Shown here: piece by piece, positions 17,816 through 27,069 of the stretch | Position numbering within the stretch: position 1 is the first letter of the stretch | Layout of the letters: the number at the start of each line of letters is the position of its first letter | Assembly: GCF_000745345.1 (NCBI RefSeq) | Contig: NZ_JQNR01000005.1 | Location: forward strand, 4,030,001-4,094,000 | From: Actinacidiphila yeochonensis CN732 | GTDB lineage: Bacteria; Actinomycetota; Actinomycetes; Streptomycetales; Streptomycetaceae | Direction: 5' to 3' | DNA length: 64,000 bases | Position numbers and translations under genes: made by a program | Notes under the pieces: generated by a model | What the model saw: only the letters and a program-made list of their open reading frames with translations | The model's database searches: none | Told to the model about the DNA's origin: nothing

Positions 17816-18831
17816 ATGACTGTCGCCATAGCGCCGCTGACACCCGAGCACATACCCCTGGCCGCGCAGCGCTACGACCGCTGGTTCGCCCGCGCACGGC
17901 GTCCTCCCTCGCAGCGGTCCTGGCTCGCCGACGGCCCGGTGCGCGGCGACACCCTGCTGGAGCGGCTGGCCGGCGCCCCCGGCCTGGAGGCGTGCCGGGC
18001 GCTGGACGGCGACGGCAACCTCGTCGGCCACCTCGCGGCGGTCCCGCTCGACCTGGCCCCGACGATCCCGCCGCGCTGCGCAGCCACCCCCGTTCCGCGC
18101 ACATCCCGCACGGCGGCCACGCGCTGCCCTCGGGCCGGGAGAGCGAGGTGCTGCGCGCCCTCTACGCGCGGGTGGCCCAGCGCCTGGTCGCCGACCGGCG
18201 GCTGGTGCACTACGTCGACGTCCCGGCCGGGGACGCCGCCACCACCCCGTGGTCCGACCTGGGTTTCGGGCGGGAGCTCGTGCAGGGGCTGATGGCCGTC
18301 AAGGCCCGCGGCCGGCAGCCGCGCGGGGTGGACGGGATGGTGATCCGCCGGGCCGGCCCCGGCGACCTGCCGCAGGTGGGCCGGATGGCCGCCGAGTCGG
18401 CACGCCGGCAGCGCGGCACCGCGACCTTCCAGCCGCAGCCCGAGGCAGCGCTGGCCGCACTGCGGGTGCGGTACGCCGGCGCGCTCGGCGACCCGCGCTG
18501 CGCCGCCTGGATCGCCTCCCGGCGCGGCGAGGAGATCGGCATGGTGCTGCTGGCGCCGGCCGAACCCGACCCGGTGGTGCCCGCCTCCTGTGTCGAACTC
18601 CTGGAGACCTACGTCGAGCCGGCCTCCCGCGGCGAGGGCATCAGCCGGGTCCTGCTGGCCACCGCCGTCGCCTGGGCCTACGACAACGGGCACCGGTACA
18701 TGTCGGCGCGCTGGCCGTCCGCCTCGCCGCTGGCGGCCGGGCACTTCCCCGCGATCGGCTTCCGTCCGGTCGCCTACCGGCTCAGCCGGGTCCTCGACTC
18801 CCGACTCACCGGCCAGGCCGGCACCTTCTGA
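17816..18831 (+). CDS. GNAT family acetyltransferase (two-domain), apparent -1 frameshift
   Basis: Starts at ATG 17816 (MTVAIAPLTPEHIPLAAQRY) and changes frame near 18058, continuing as RSHPRSAHIPHGGHAL and GRESEVLRALYARVAQRLV. Restoring one C in the C4 run at 18057-18060 reads ...LAPDDPAALRSHP..., a natural junction, and gives 338 residues. The second half is a clear GNAT domain (MVIRRAGPGDLPQVGRM, LLETYVEPASRGEGISRVLL for acetyl-CoA binding, then AWAYDNGHRYMSARW). The first half is a degenerate GNAT-like domain. The substrate is unknown. Confidence 0.83.
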
Positions 18832-19199
18832 CCCTTTTGTGGTGGTTTGTCGAGGCCCCGCCGCGTCGTTGCACCGCCGCCGATCGCGGCTCCCGGGCCA
18901 TCCGAACACTCGTCAAAACGGGACAAAGCGGCACGTTGTGAGGGGTATCACCTAGAGGGTGCGATACGCCGCCAGGCAGGTACGTACGGTGGCGGAGCGG
19001 GCGGCGGAACCGTCGATCCGTCGCTCGATCCGGAGGGGGCGGTCGCGGAGGGTGGCCACCGCGGCGACCTGGTGTGCGCGACCGGTCGCTTCAGGTGACA
19101 GCGGGGGTGGATGCCCGAAAGGGAGGGGTTTGCCCGAGGCGGGCGGCTGCGCCTAGGTTCCGATCAGCAAGCGGGCCGAGGAAGCGCCCGCACCCGCCG
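18832..19199. other. Non-coding interval upstream of the riboswitch
   Basis: About 370 bp. It should hold the promoter for the riboswitch-controlled peptidase gene. A GTATC/GATAC inverted repeat surrounds CACCTAGAGGGTGC at about 18943-18966, which could be an operator or small hairpin. No gene was seen. Confidence 0.4.
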
Positions 19200-19376
19200 G
19201 GCGGATCGCCGAATCCTGCCACCGCCCGGTCAGCGGGAGCATCCAACCCACCGACGGCAGGAGCGGGGGACCCACAGGCAAGCCGCCGTCCGCACCGGAC
19301 GGCTCGGGGTGAAGCCGTGCCCACGGGCCCGGCCGGGCATCTCCTGCCCGAACCCGACAGCTCACCTCGCAGGCGT
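19200..19376 (+). promoter_or_regulatory. ydaO/yuaA-type cyclic-di-AMP riboswitch
   Basis: The leader shows the conserved blocks of this class in order: GCCGAATCCTG near 19208, CAGGAGCGGGGGACCCA near 19257-19275, GGCTCGGGGTGAAG near 19303-19315, and CCGAACCCGACAGCTCACCT near 19347-19368. The 3' closing strand (CAGGCGT) ends just before the AGGAGAGG ribosome binding site of the peptidase gene at 19395. Known biology: this riboswitch binds c-di-AMP and controls cell-wall lytic genes such as rpfA in Streptomyces, usually switching them off when c-di-AMP is high. Confidence 0.9.
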
Positions 19377-19394
19377 AGGAGAGGACGTTTCCCC

Positions 19395-20219
19395 ATGCCC
19401 GCAAACGGCCGCAACCGCAAGCCCCGCCGCCTCACCCGCCTCTACGCCACCGCCGGCGTCGGCACCGCCGCCGTCGTCCTGCCGCTGCTGGTCGGCACCG
19501 CCGCCCACGCGGCGACCCCGGCCCACACGGCCGCCCCGGCGCACTCCAAGCCCGCCACCTACCGGGTCGTCAAGGGCGACACCCTGGCGAGCATCGCCCG
19601 GGCGCACCACATCAAGGGCGGCTGGAAGAAGCTCTACGCCGAGAACAAGGCCGTCATCGGCGCCAACCCGTCCGTCATCACCCCGGGCGAGATCCTGACG
19701 CTGCGCGCCCCGGCGCACGCCGCGAAGGCCCCGGCTCAGAAGGCCGCCAAGCCGGCCGCCAGGACCACCGCCATCCACGCCGCCAAGACCGCCGCCACCA
19801 CCCCGGTCAACACCGGCTGGATGAAGCCGGTCGGCGACGCCGCCATCGGCACCGGCTACAAGGCGTCCGGCTCGCTGTGGTCCAGCGGCTCCCACACCGG
19901 CGTCGACTTCCTGGTAAACAGCGGCACCCCGGTCCACGCGGTCGCCGCCGGCACCGTGGTCTCGGCCGGCGCCGACGGCGCCTACGGCAACGACGTGATC
20001 CTCAAGCACGCCGACGGCAGGTACACCCTGTACGGCCACCTGACCACGCCGCTGGTGTCCGCCGGCCAGACCGTCACCGAGGGCCAGGAGATCGGCATCT
20101 CCGGCGCCACCGGCAACGTCACCGGCCCGCACCTGCACTTCGAGGTGCGCACCACGCCGTACTACGGCTCCGACATCGACCCGGTCGCCTACATGGCCGG
20201 CCACGGCGTCACCATCTGA
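19395..20219 (+). CDS. Secreted LysM / M23 peptidase
   Basis: 274 residues. A basic N-terminus and hydrophobic core (LYATAGVGTAAVVLPLLVGTAAHA) form the signal peptide. A LysM domain follows (TYRVVKGDTLASIARAHHIKGGWKKLYAENKAVIG...GEILTL, about 56-105). After an Ala/Lys-rich linker comes an M23 (lysostaphin-type) domain with HTGVDFLVN (His and Asp zinc ligands), YGNDVILKHADGRYTLYGHL, and GPHLHFEV (HxH). It cleaves peptidoglycan cross-links outside the cell. A c-di-AMP riboswitch occupies its leader, tying expression to cell-wall and turgor signalling. It is a paralogue of the C-terminal half of the Rpf-type protein at 27070-28365. Confidence 0.94.
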   Translation: MPANGRNRKPRRLTRLYATAGVGTAAVVLPLLVGTAAHAATPAHTAAPAHSKPATYRVVKGDTLASIARAHHIKGGWKKLYAENKAVIGANPSVITPGEILTLRAPAHAAKAPAQKAAKPAARTTAIHAAKTAATTPVNTGWMKPVGDAAIGTGYKASGSLWSSGSHTGVDFLVNSGTPVHAVAAGTVVSAGADGAYGNDVILKHADGRYTLYGHLTTPLVSAGQTVTEGQEIGISGATGNVTGPHLHFEVRTTPYYGSDIDPVAYMAGHGVTI

Positions 20220-20268
20220 GGCCGGCTGAAGGAGTCTGACCCCGCCCGGCGCCACCTGACGCCGGAAC

Positions 20269-20301
20269 GTGCCCGCCCGGTCCCCGCGACCGGGCGGGCA
20301 C
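20269..20301. terminator. Bidirectional terminator hairpin
   Basis: GTGCCCGCCCGGTC pairs perfectly with GACCGGGCGGGCAC across a 5-nt loop. It lies between the convergent M23 peptidase and rho genes. A GC-only stem without U-tract is usual for Streptomyces. Confidence 0.7.
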
Positions 20302-20339
20302 CGGCGCGTCCGGCCCCGGGAGGCGGCTCGGGAGGCGGC

Positions 20340-21508
20340 TCAGGCGGCCGCTGACGCGGCGCCCGGGACGGTCGCGAGGGCGTGGCGGACGAACGCCGCG
20401 TTGTCCGGGGTCTGCCGCAGCCGCTCCAGGAGGGTTTCGAGGCCGGTGTGCGGGTCCCGTCCGGCCAGCGCGCGGCGCAGGCCGTACTGGACGGCCGACT
20501 CCGCGGGGGAGAGCAGCAGCTCGTCGCGGCGGGTGCCGGAGGAGGCCAGGTCGAGGGCGGGGTGCACGTGGCGCTGTGCGAGGGTGCGGTCGAGCCGCAG
20601 CTCCATGTTGCCGGTGCTCTTCAGCTCCTCGAAGTAGAAGTCGTCGGCGCGCGATCCGGTCTCGACCAGCGCGGTGGCCAGGATGGTCAGCGAGCCGCCC
20701 TCCTCGGCCCGGCGGGCGGCCCCGAAGAGCCGCTTGGGGCCGAGCAGCGCCGCCGCGTCCACCCCGCCGGACAGGGTGCGCCCGGAACTCGGGGCGCCGG
20801 TGTTGTGGGCCCGGCACAGCCGGGTCAGCGAGTCGAGCAGCACCACCACGTCGCGGCCCTGCTCGACCATCCGCTTGGCGCGTTCGACGGCGAGTTCGGC
20901 GAGCGCGATGTGGCGGCGGGCGGGCTCGTCGAAGGTGGAGGCCAGGACCTCGCCGCCGTGCGCCCCGACCCGGGCGCGCATGTCGGTGACCTCTTCGGGC
21001 CGTTCGTCCACCAGCAGCACCATCAGGTGGCTCTCGGGGTGGTTGGCGGCGACGGCCGCCGCGAGGGTCTGGAGCAGCACGGTCTTGCCGGCCTTGGGCG
21101 GGGCGGCGATCAGGCCGCGCTGCCCCTTGCCGATCGGCGCCATCAGGTCCACCAGCCGACCGGTCACGGCAGCCGGGCCGCGCAGCAGCGGACTCTCCAG
21201 GCGCAGCCGTTCGCCGGGGTGAACCGGCGTCAGGTCGGCGAAGCGCGGGCGGGAACGGTCGGGTGGCAGCCCGTTGACGGTGCGGACCTCGGCGAGGGCG
21301 CCGGGTCGAGACAGGGTGCCGTCGACGAGGTCGCCGGCGCGCAGGCCGTGCCGGTCGATCAGGGCCCGGGGACGGCCGGGTCGTCCGGCGCGGGGCGCAG
21401 GTCCGGGCGGCGCAGCCGGCCGGGGCCGTCGCGCCCGAGGTCGAGCACGCCGGCCGTCCGCTGCGGGACGGCCGGTGCGGCCACCGGGCGTTCGAGGGTT
21501 TCGGTCAT
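20340..21508 (-). CDS. Transcription termination factor Rho, short paralogue, apparent -1 frameshift
   Basis: The RecA-type ATPase region is intact: LIAAPPKAGKTVLLQTLA (Walker A), LLVDERPEEVTDM, VVLLDSLTRLCRAHNTG (Walker B), SGRTLSGGVDAAALLGPKRLFGAAR (Q/R loops) and TGNMELRLDR. Upstream, RHGLRAGDLVDG and DLTPVHPGERL are the end of the RNA-binding domain. The first 48 codons (MTETLERPVAAPAVPQR...) are in another frame; restoring one base in the run at 21368-21371 joins them to a 389-residue protein. That is far shorter than the usual actinobacterial Rho, which has a long N-terminal insertion, so this is probably a second Rho. A 354-nt leader and a good promoter lie upstream. Confidence 0.88.
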
Positions 21509-22059
21509 GGGGTTCGTCCTTTCCGGACGGGAAGAGTGTGCGGGGCGGCCGGGTGCGGCCGGCGGCCCGCGGAGGGAGGAGAAGCGCGGGAGGGGGGAAG
21601 CGGCAGGGCGCGGCGGGTGCGGAGGGATCACGCGGGCCGCGGGCCGGGCGGCGGCCCCGGAGGGTTGCCGCGGCGCGGACTCACGGCCGGAGCCGAGCCG
21701 CCGTGGCGGACCGGACCCGGGCGTACGCGAAGCGCGGCACACCGGTGCGGGAACGGGCTTCCTCGGAGAAACACAGAGGCGAGGCCATCCGGGACGACGC
21801 GCAGAAAGCGGTGGGATGGCGGCGATGTTCGGGCCCTGAAGAAAGGGAAACCCTACGTCTCCGAGAGGAGCATAGCACGCCATGTGTGCGCGCCTCAAGC
21901 CCCTCCGGGCCGGCGCCGGTGCCGGGCCCCGCGCCGGGCCCCGCGCCCCACCCCGTCCCGGGACCCCTCTCAGCCCCGCCGTACCCGCCGCGTACCGCCG
22001 TACCCGACGTACCAGCCGATCCCGGCCCGGGGGGCGGGGCCGTTCAGCCCGGCGCGCGG
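21509..22059. other. Long leader region upstream of the rho paralogue
   Basis: About 550 bp between rho and the Mrr-TerD gene. It contains the rho promoter (21869-21898, minus strand) and therefore about 350 nt of untranslated rho leader. Unlike its surroundings, 21770-21880 is rather A-rich. I see no convincing gene in it. Confidence 0.5.
21869..21898 (-). promoter_or_regulatory. Candidate promoter of the rho paralogue
   Basis: On the minus strand TTGAGG (21898-21893), 18 nt, TATGCT (21874-21869): a good match to a vegetative HrdB-type promoter. Start near 21862 gives a leader of about 354 nt before the rho ATG at 21508, long enough for autoregulation by Rho-dependent attenuation (inference). 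Confidence 0.5.
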
Positions 22060-24186
22060 TCAGTCGACCTCGATGCCGTGCTCCTGCACCAGCTCGACGA
22101 GGCCGCCCTCGCCCTCGTAGCCCTTGCCGCCGGGCACGAAGTCCCAGTCGCCGCCGGCGCGTCGCCGGAAGGAGCCCAGTACCAGCGCGGTCTCGCCCGG
22201 GCGACCGTCGGAGACCGCCAGCCGGCCGGCCTCCGCGCCACTGGGGTCGGTCAGCCGGACGGCCGCGCCGGTGAAGCCCGTCAGGTCGGCGGCCGGGTCG
22301 ACCTCCGGGTCGATCGCCGCGACCAGCACCACCCGGTCCGCCGCGGCGGGCAGCCGGTCGAAGTCCACCCACACCGCGGCCCGGTCGCCGCCCGTGCCGG
22401 GCATCATCCGCACGGTGCCGTCCGGGGTGCGCGGGTTGTTGTAGAAGACGAACCAGTCGTCGCCGAGCGCCCGGGTGCCGGCGCACACCAGCGCGCACAC
22501 GTCCAGCGCCACCGCCCCCTCCCAGCGCAGGCCCAGCACGCTGGCGTCCGGCTCGTCGTCCACCCCGGGCCCGGAGTCCGGGCCGCCGTCCGGCTCGGCG
22601 CCGGACGGCGACGACGCTGCGGCCGCGCCCGGCGCCGGGCCCAACCGCCCGGCCAGGCCGTGCTCGTGGAGCATCTTCACGAGGTCGGTGCCGGACACCA
22701 GGGTCAGCGGCTTGCCGCCCGCGAAGGCGTGGGAGGTCGGCCCGAAGCCCGACGTGGTGATCAGCACGCCCTTGATCGCGCCCTGGTCCTGCACGGTGCC
22801 GTAGAGGTCCCGCACCGCGCTCGGCGAGACCGTGTTGCGGTACCGCTTGACCTGCACCACGATCCGCCCGCCGCGGATCGGGTCCGAGTCCAGCGCGTCG
22901 ACGTCCACCCCGCCGTCGCCCGAGCGCACGGTGGTGACCGCGTGCATGCCCATCGCCCGGAACAGCTCGGCGACCAGCTCCTCGAACTCCAGCGGGTCCA
23001 TGGCCAGCAGGTCCGGCTCCTCGCCGCCGCCGTGGGCCGCGACCGTCCGGCCCGCGCCGCCCGGCACCCGCAGCGGCTCCACCGCCGCCCGCCGGTCCGG
23101 CCGCGCGGACAGCTGCCCGCCGAGCCCGTCCACCAGGCAGTCCACCGCGTTGACCTGCGCCAGGTTGACGGCCTCGAAGGCCGTCCGGGAGGCCGCCACC
23201 GTGGCCAGGAACTCCGGGACGCGGTGCCCGGTGGCCGGATCGGTGTCGTCCACGAAGCCGTTGAGCGCCACCGACTCCAGCAGCCCGAACGGATCGGCGG
23301 CGAAGACCTGGTGCAGCACCAGCAGCATCACCTGCGCCAGCAGGTCCCGGTAGGCCGCCCGCCGCTCGGTGACCGGACGGGCCGTCTCCTTGTCCCGGTC
23401 GGCACCCGGCAGGTAGCGCACCAGCGCCGTCTGCGGCACCACCGAGAAGGCCGGCAGCTCCCAGTTGAGCACCAGCCGCCGCTCCGGCCCCTCGTAGGTG
23501 GCCGCCAACTGGCGCGGCAGGACCTCCGGGAAGGCCGGCGACGCGTACAGTGCCGCGGTCAGGTACTCCTCGACGGCCTCGGGCTCGCCGCGCCGCACCC
23601 GGGCCAGCGACTCGCGCACCCCCGCGTTGTGCCGGCGTATCTCGGCCAGCCGCTGCTCGGCCCAGCGCTCGTACCGGCCGCGGTAGTCGGCCAGCCTGGC
23701 CTGCCGCTCCGCCTCGGCGGCCCGCGCGGTGCCCAGGTCGCGGTCGTACGCCTCGCGGGCCGCCCGCTGCTCGCGGCCGCCGCCCAGCCCCCATCCGGCC
23801 CGCCGCGCCGGGTACGCCTCCTCGCGCGGCATCGGGACCGGCACCGCCAGCGGGCCGGGGGCGAACGGCTCCACCCGTTCGGGCAGTTCGAGCGAGGCGG
23901 GGGAGAAGGCCGGTGCGGCGCAGCCGGCCCGCAGCAGCCCGGCCAGCTCGGCCGAGTGGCGCGCCAGCGCCTCGGTGCGGCGCCGGGCCTCCTGCTCACG
24001 CCGTTCCCGGTAGGCGGCCTGCTGCTCGCGCCGGGAGCGGGCCAGGGCCCGTTCGGCGGCCAGCTGCTGCCGTTCGGCGGTGCGCTGCTGCTGGAGCCGG
24101 GCGCGGCGCTGGGCCTCAGCCTGCCGCTGCTGCTGCCGCTGGATCTCCGCCCACGTGGACACCAGCCCGCTCTGATGACGGCTCAT
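22060..24186 (-). CDS. Mrr-like restriction endonuclease fused to a TerD domain
   Basis: 708 residues in three parts. Residues 1-110 are a Gln/Arg/Ala-rich coiled coil (IQRQQQRQAEAQRRARLQQQ). Residues about 230-400 are a conserved uncharacterised region. From about 410 to 540 comes an Mrr_cat/PD-(D/E)xK nuclease: LAMDPLEFEELVAELFRAMG, SGDGGVDVDALD, GGRIVVQVKRYRNTV (D and QVK catalytic set), then GVLITTSGFG. The C-terminus, about 575-708, is a TerD/CABP domain (LRWEGAVALDVCALVC, DDWFVFYNNPRTPDG, FTGAAVRLTDPSG, ALVLGSFRRRAGGDWDFVPGGKGYEGEGGL). This suggests modified-DNA cleavage gated by a calcium/stress module. The ATG at 24186 is used; an in-frame start at 24267 is possible. Confidence 0.85.
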   Translation of the reverse strand: MSRHQSGLVSTWAEIQRQQQRQAEAQRRARLQQQRTAERQQLAAERALARSRREQQAAYRERREQEARRRTEALARHSAELAGLLRAGCAAPAFSPASLELPERVEPFAPGPLAVPVPMPREEAYPARRAGWGLGGGREQRAAREAYDRDLGTARAAEAERQARLADYRGRYERWAEQRLAEIRRHNAGVRESLARVRRGEPEAVEEYLTAALYASPAFPEVLPRQLAATYEGPERRLVLNWELPAFSVVPQTALVRYLPGADRDKETARPVTERRAAYRDLLAQVMLLVLHQVFAADPFGLLESVALNGFVDDTDPATGHRVPEFLATVAASRTAFEAVNLAQVNAVDCLVDGLGGQLSARPDRRAAVEPLRVPGGAGRTVAAHGGGEEPDLLAMDPLEFEELVAELFRAMGMHAVTTVRSGDGGVDVDALDSDPIRGGRIVVQVKRYRNTVSPSAVRDLYGTVQDQGAIKGVLITTSGFGPTSHAFAGGKPLTLVSGTDLVKMLHEHGLAGRLGPAPGAAAASSPSGAEPDGGPDSGPGVDDEPDASVLGLRWEGAVALDVCALVCAGTRALGDDWFVFYNNPRTPDGTVRMMPGTGGDRAAVWVDFDRLPAAADRVVLVAAIDPEVDPAADLTGFTGAAVRLTDPSGAEAGRLAVSDGRPGETALVLGSFRRRAGGDWDFVPGGKGYEGEGGLVELVQEHGIEVD

Positions 24187-24292
24187 GCGGCTCTGCTCCC
24201 CCCGGCGGCACCCTCGGAACCTGGCGACCGCCGGTATCCGCCGCCGCCCGGCCCGGTCGCCGATCACCGAGAGTACCTCCTCTCCCCGTGGG

Positions 24293-25591
24293 TCAGTGGC
24301 CCTTCCCCGCCGAGCGCCGGCGCAGCAGGATCGCGCAGGCCGCGGCCACCAGGACGAGCCCGCCGCCCACCGACCAGGCGGCCGTCGAAACGGTGGAGGC
24401 GTGCGCGGCCGCCTTGCCGGCCGCCGCCTCGCGGGGGCGGTCGGTCGGCGTCGACGTCTCGTCCTGGCGGTCCCGGCCCGACTGCCCCCGCGCGTCCGCC
24501 CCGCCGGCGGCCGGTGCGGTCGCGGTGTCCGCCGGGTGGGCGGGGGGCGCGGCGTTGAGGGTGCCGACCGAGGTGGTGCGGCCGGCCGCCGCGAAGCCCC
24601 AGTCGAGCAGCTCGGACGCCTCCGAGTAGACGGCGTTGTAGACCCCGGACTGCGGGTTCATCAGCGACACGATGATGGTGCGGCCGCCGCGCCGGGCCGC
24701 CGCCACCAGCGTGTTGCCCGCGTTGGTCGTGTAGCCGTTCTTCACGCCGATCAGCCCGGGGTAGGGCGTGACGCCCTTCGCGCCGGTCAGCAGCCGGTTG
24801 GTGTTCTCGATACCGAAGGACGGCACGTAGCTGCCGGCGTCGTCGTATCCGCCCGGGAACTGGGCGTCCTTGGTGGACGCGTAGGAGGCGAAGTCCCGGT
24901 CGGCCAGGCCGGTGCGGGCGAAAACCGCCAGGTCGTAGGCCGAGGAGACCTGGCCCGGCTCGTCGTAGCCGTCCGGGGTGACCACGTGGGTGTCGTCCGC
25001 GCCGAGCATCCGCGCCTTGGCCTGCATGTCGGCGACGGTGTGCGCGACCGAGCCGTTCATGTTCGCCAGCACGTGCACCGCGTCGTTGCCGGAGGCGAGG
25101 AAGACCCCGCGCCACAGGTCGGCGACGGTGTACGTCTGCCCCGGCTGCACCCCGACCAGGCTGCTGCCCTCGCCCAGGCCCGCGAGGTCGTTGTCGGTGA
25201 CCTTGTGCCGCAGCGTCGCCGGGAAGCGCGGCAGCACCGTGTCGGCGAAGAGCGTCTTCAGGGTGGAGGCCGGCGGCAGTTCGCGGTGCGCGTCCTTGGC
25301 CGCCAGCACCTCGCCGCTGCGGGCGTCGCTGACCGTCCACGACAGCGCGGACAGGTCCGAGGGGAGGGACGGCGTGTCCGCCTCGGGCCGCACCTGCACG
25401 CCCGGCTCCGCCAGCAGCGCGCCGCCGACGGCCCGGGAGGACGACGCGTCGGCCGCGGAGCCGTCGCCGCCGTCGGCGGCCGCCGCGGGCGGAGCGGCGA
25501 GCGCGGCCAGGCAGCAGGCAGCGGCCACTCCGGCCGCGGCGGCGGCGAGGGGGCGCGGCAGAGGGCGGCGGGACCCGCGGAAGGCGTTCAT
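24293..25591 (-). CDS. D-alanyl-D-alanine carboxypeptidase (S11 penicillin-binding protein)
   Basis: 432 residues from the ATG at 25591 (25618 is an alternative). A basic signal peptide (RRPLPRPLAAAAAGVAAACC) leads into the S11 penicillin-fold domain. The catalytic motifs are STLKT (SxxK nucleophile and base), SGNDA (SxN) and KNGYT (KTG box as KNG). A Pro/Thr/Ala-rich linker follows, and the protein ends in one membrane segment (WSVGGGLVLVAAACAILL) and RRRSAGKGH, which anchors it with the catalytic domain outside. It trims the terminal D-Ala of peptidoglycan stem peptides. It sits among other cell-wall genes (M23, Rpf, PAP2). Confidence 0.93.
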   Translation of the reverse strand: MNAFRGSRRPLPRPLAAAAAGVAAACCLAALAAPPAAAADGGDGSAADASSSRAVGGALLAEPGVQVRPEADTPSLPSDLSALSWTVSDARSGEVLAAKDAHRELPPASTLKTLFADTVLPRFPATLRHKVTDNDLAGLGEGSSLVGVQPGQTYTVADLWRGVFLASGNDAVHVLANMNGSVAHTVADMQAKARMLGADDTHVVTPDGYDEPGQVSSAYDLAVFARTGLADRDFASYASTKDAQFPGGYDDAGSYVPSFGIENTNRLLTGAKGVTPYPGLIGVKNGYTTNAGNTLVAAARRGGRTIIVSLMNPQSGVYNAVYSEASELLDWGFAAAGRTTSVGTLNAAPPAHPADTATAPAAGGADARGQSGRDRQDETSTPTDRPREAAAGKAAAHASTVSTAAWSVGGGLVLVAAACAILLRRRSAGKGH

Positions 25592-25903
25592 GTGGTCACC
25601 GTAAGAACGCATCGACACATAGGCGCGACAAAGTGGCCCATCCTGGTGAGTCCCCCGCGCGTGCGGGTGACACCGCTCCCGCCAATCGGACGAGCCGTCA
25701 CATGGGAGCCGGCCGGGTGCCTTCGCCGCGGTCGCCGCCCCGGGGGCGGACGGTGACGCCCCGCCAGGTACGGCAGGGCTCCGAGAGTGTCGGACACCTC
25801 CGACGGACCGTCAGCGGCGCTCCCGGGAGCGGGATCTGGAGACGGTGGCGCACCCGGACGCCTCGCCGTCCGACGCCGCGTCAGCCCCTCTGCCCGTCGC
25901 GGC
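25592..25903. other. Intergenic interval, carboxypeptidase / LLM oxidoreductase
   Basis: About 310 bp between two minus-strand genes. It must hold the carboxypeptidase promoter, but no clear consensus, repeat or RNA element was recognised. Confidence 0.4.
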
Positions 25904-26905
25904 TCACCGCAGCAGCGCCGCCAGCAGGCGGTAGGACTCCAGCAGCTCCGCCCGGTCGTAGGCGCTGGTGGTGACCAGGAACTCGTCGGCGCCCGACCGG
26001 GAGAGCAGGCCCGCCAGCTCGGCCTCGACCTGCTCCGGCGTGCCGTGGATGTGCCCGCCCATCGCCTGCTCGAACCGCTCCCGCTCCTGCGCCGTCATCT
26101 CCCGCCCGGCCACCGCCGCGTACGGGGCCAGCGGCGGGAACTCCCCGTGCGTACGCGACCAGGCCGCCGACCACGCCTCGGACACCAGCAGCCGGCGGGC
26201 CCGCTCGGGGGTGGCGGCCACCGCGACCGTGCCGGAGAGCACCACGTACGGCCGTGCCGCCCACACCGAGGGCCGGAACGCCGACCGGTAGCGCTCCACC
26301 GCCCGCAGCAGCGCGTCCTCGCCGCGCGGGCCACCCACCACCAGCGGCAGCCCCAGCCGCGCCGCCAGGTCCGCGCCGCTCCCGGTGGCCAGCACGAACG
26401 GCGCCGGGCGCAGCCCCTCCGCCGGCCACGCGTGCACCCCCGGGTACGCGGCCGGGCCGCCCTCGAACCAGTCCAGCAGCTCGCCGACCTGCTCCTCGAA
26501 CCCCTCCGCCGCCTCCCTGCCCTGGCCCAGAGCCTCGCGCACGGCGCCGGTGAAGCCCACCGAGCGGCCCAGCCCCATGTCGATCCGCCCCGGGTACAGC
26601 GCCTCCAGCACCCCGAACTGCTCGGCGACCACCATCGGCCGGTGGTTGGGCAGCATCACCCCGCCGGTGCCCACCCGGATGCGGGAGGTCGCCGCGGCCA
26701 CGGCCGCCGCCAGCACCGTGGGCGCCGAGCCGGCCACCCCGGGGACGCCGTGGTGCTCGCTGACCCAGAACCGGTGGTAGCCGAGCGTCTCGGCCTCCCG
26801 GGCGAGCGCCACGGTCTCGCGCAGCGCCGCCGGCCCGTCCGCGCCCTCCCGGACGCGGGACCGGTCGAGGACGGAGAAAGGGGTGTCACGCAGTACGGAA
26901 CTCAC
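25904..26905 (-). CDS. LLM class flavin-dependent oxidoreductase
   Basis: 333 residues of the bacterial luciferase-like monooxygenase family in its non-luciferase, YhbW-like group. The signature is SVLDRSRVREG near the start, ETLGYHRFWVSEHHGVPGVAGSAP, IRVGTGGVMLPNHRP, EALYPGRIDMGLGRS and a C-terminal GTPEQVEAEL...ADEFLVTTSAYDRAELLESYRLLA. The fold is a TIM barrel that uses reduced flavin (FMNH2 or F420); the substrate is unknown. The start is a GTG at 26905. The gene is divergent from the Rpf-type cell-wall gene, with 164 bp between. Confidence 0.92.
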   Translation of the reverse strand: MSSVLRDTPFSVLDRSRVREGADGPAALRETVALAREAETLGYHRFWVSEHHGVPGVAGSAPTVLAAAVAAATSRIRVGTGGVMLPNHRPMVVAEQFGVLEALYPGRIDMGLGRSVGFTGAVREALGQGREAAEGFEEQVGELLDWFEGGPAAYPGVHAWPAEGLRPAPFVLATGSGADLAARLGLPLVVGGPRGEDALLRAVERYRSAFRPSVWAARPYVVLSGTVAVAATPERARRLLVSEAWSAAWSRTHGEFPPLAPYAAVAGREMTAQERERFEQAMGGHIHGTPEQVEAELAGLLSRSGADEFLVTTSAYDRAELLESYRLLAALLR

Positions 26906-27069
26906 TCAGGTGACAACGCCCGGGATGCTCCTCCTCATCCCACCTGTGGCGTTGCGGGGGGCCTTGTGGCGGGGTGGGCGGCGGGCCTACTCTTTGCCCG
27001 CCCGGGACCGCCCGGGTGCACGGCCGCGCAGGCCCCCGCCAGGGGGCCGTCCCGGAGAGGACACGTGTC

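Noticed and set aside
21359..23794. An 811-codon open frame on the minus strand overlapping the Mrr-TerD gene
   Set aside because: Only its last 50 codons (from 21508) belong to the rho gene; the rest is an out-of-frame shadow of the Mrr-TerD gene with Gly/Arg-rich nonsense.
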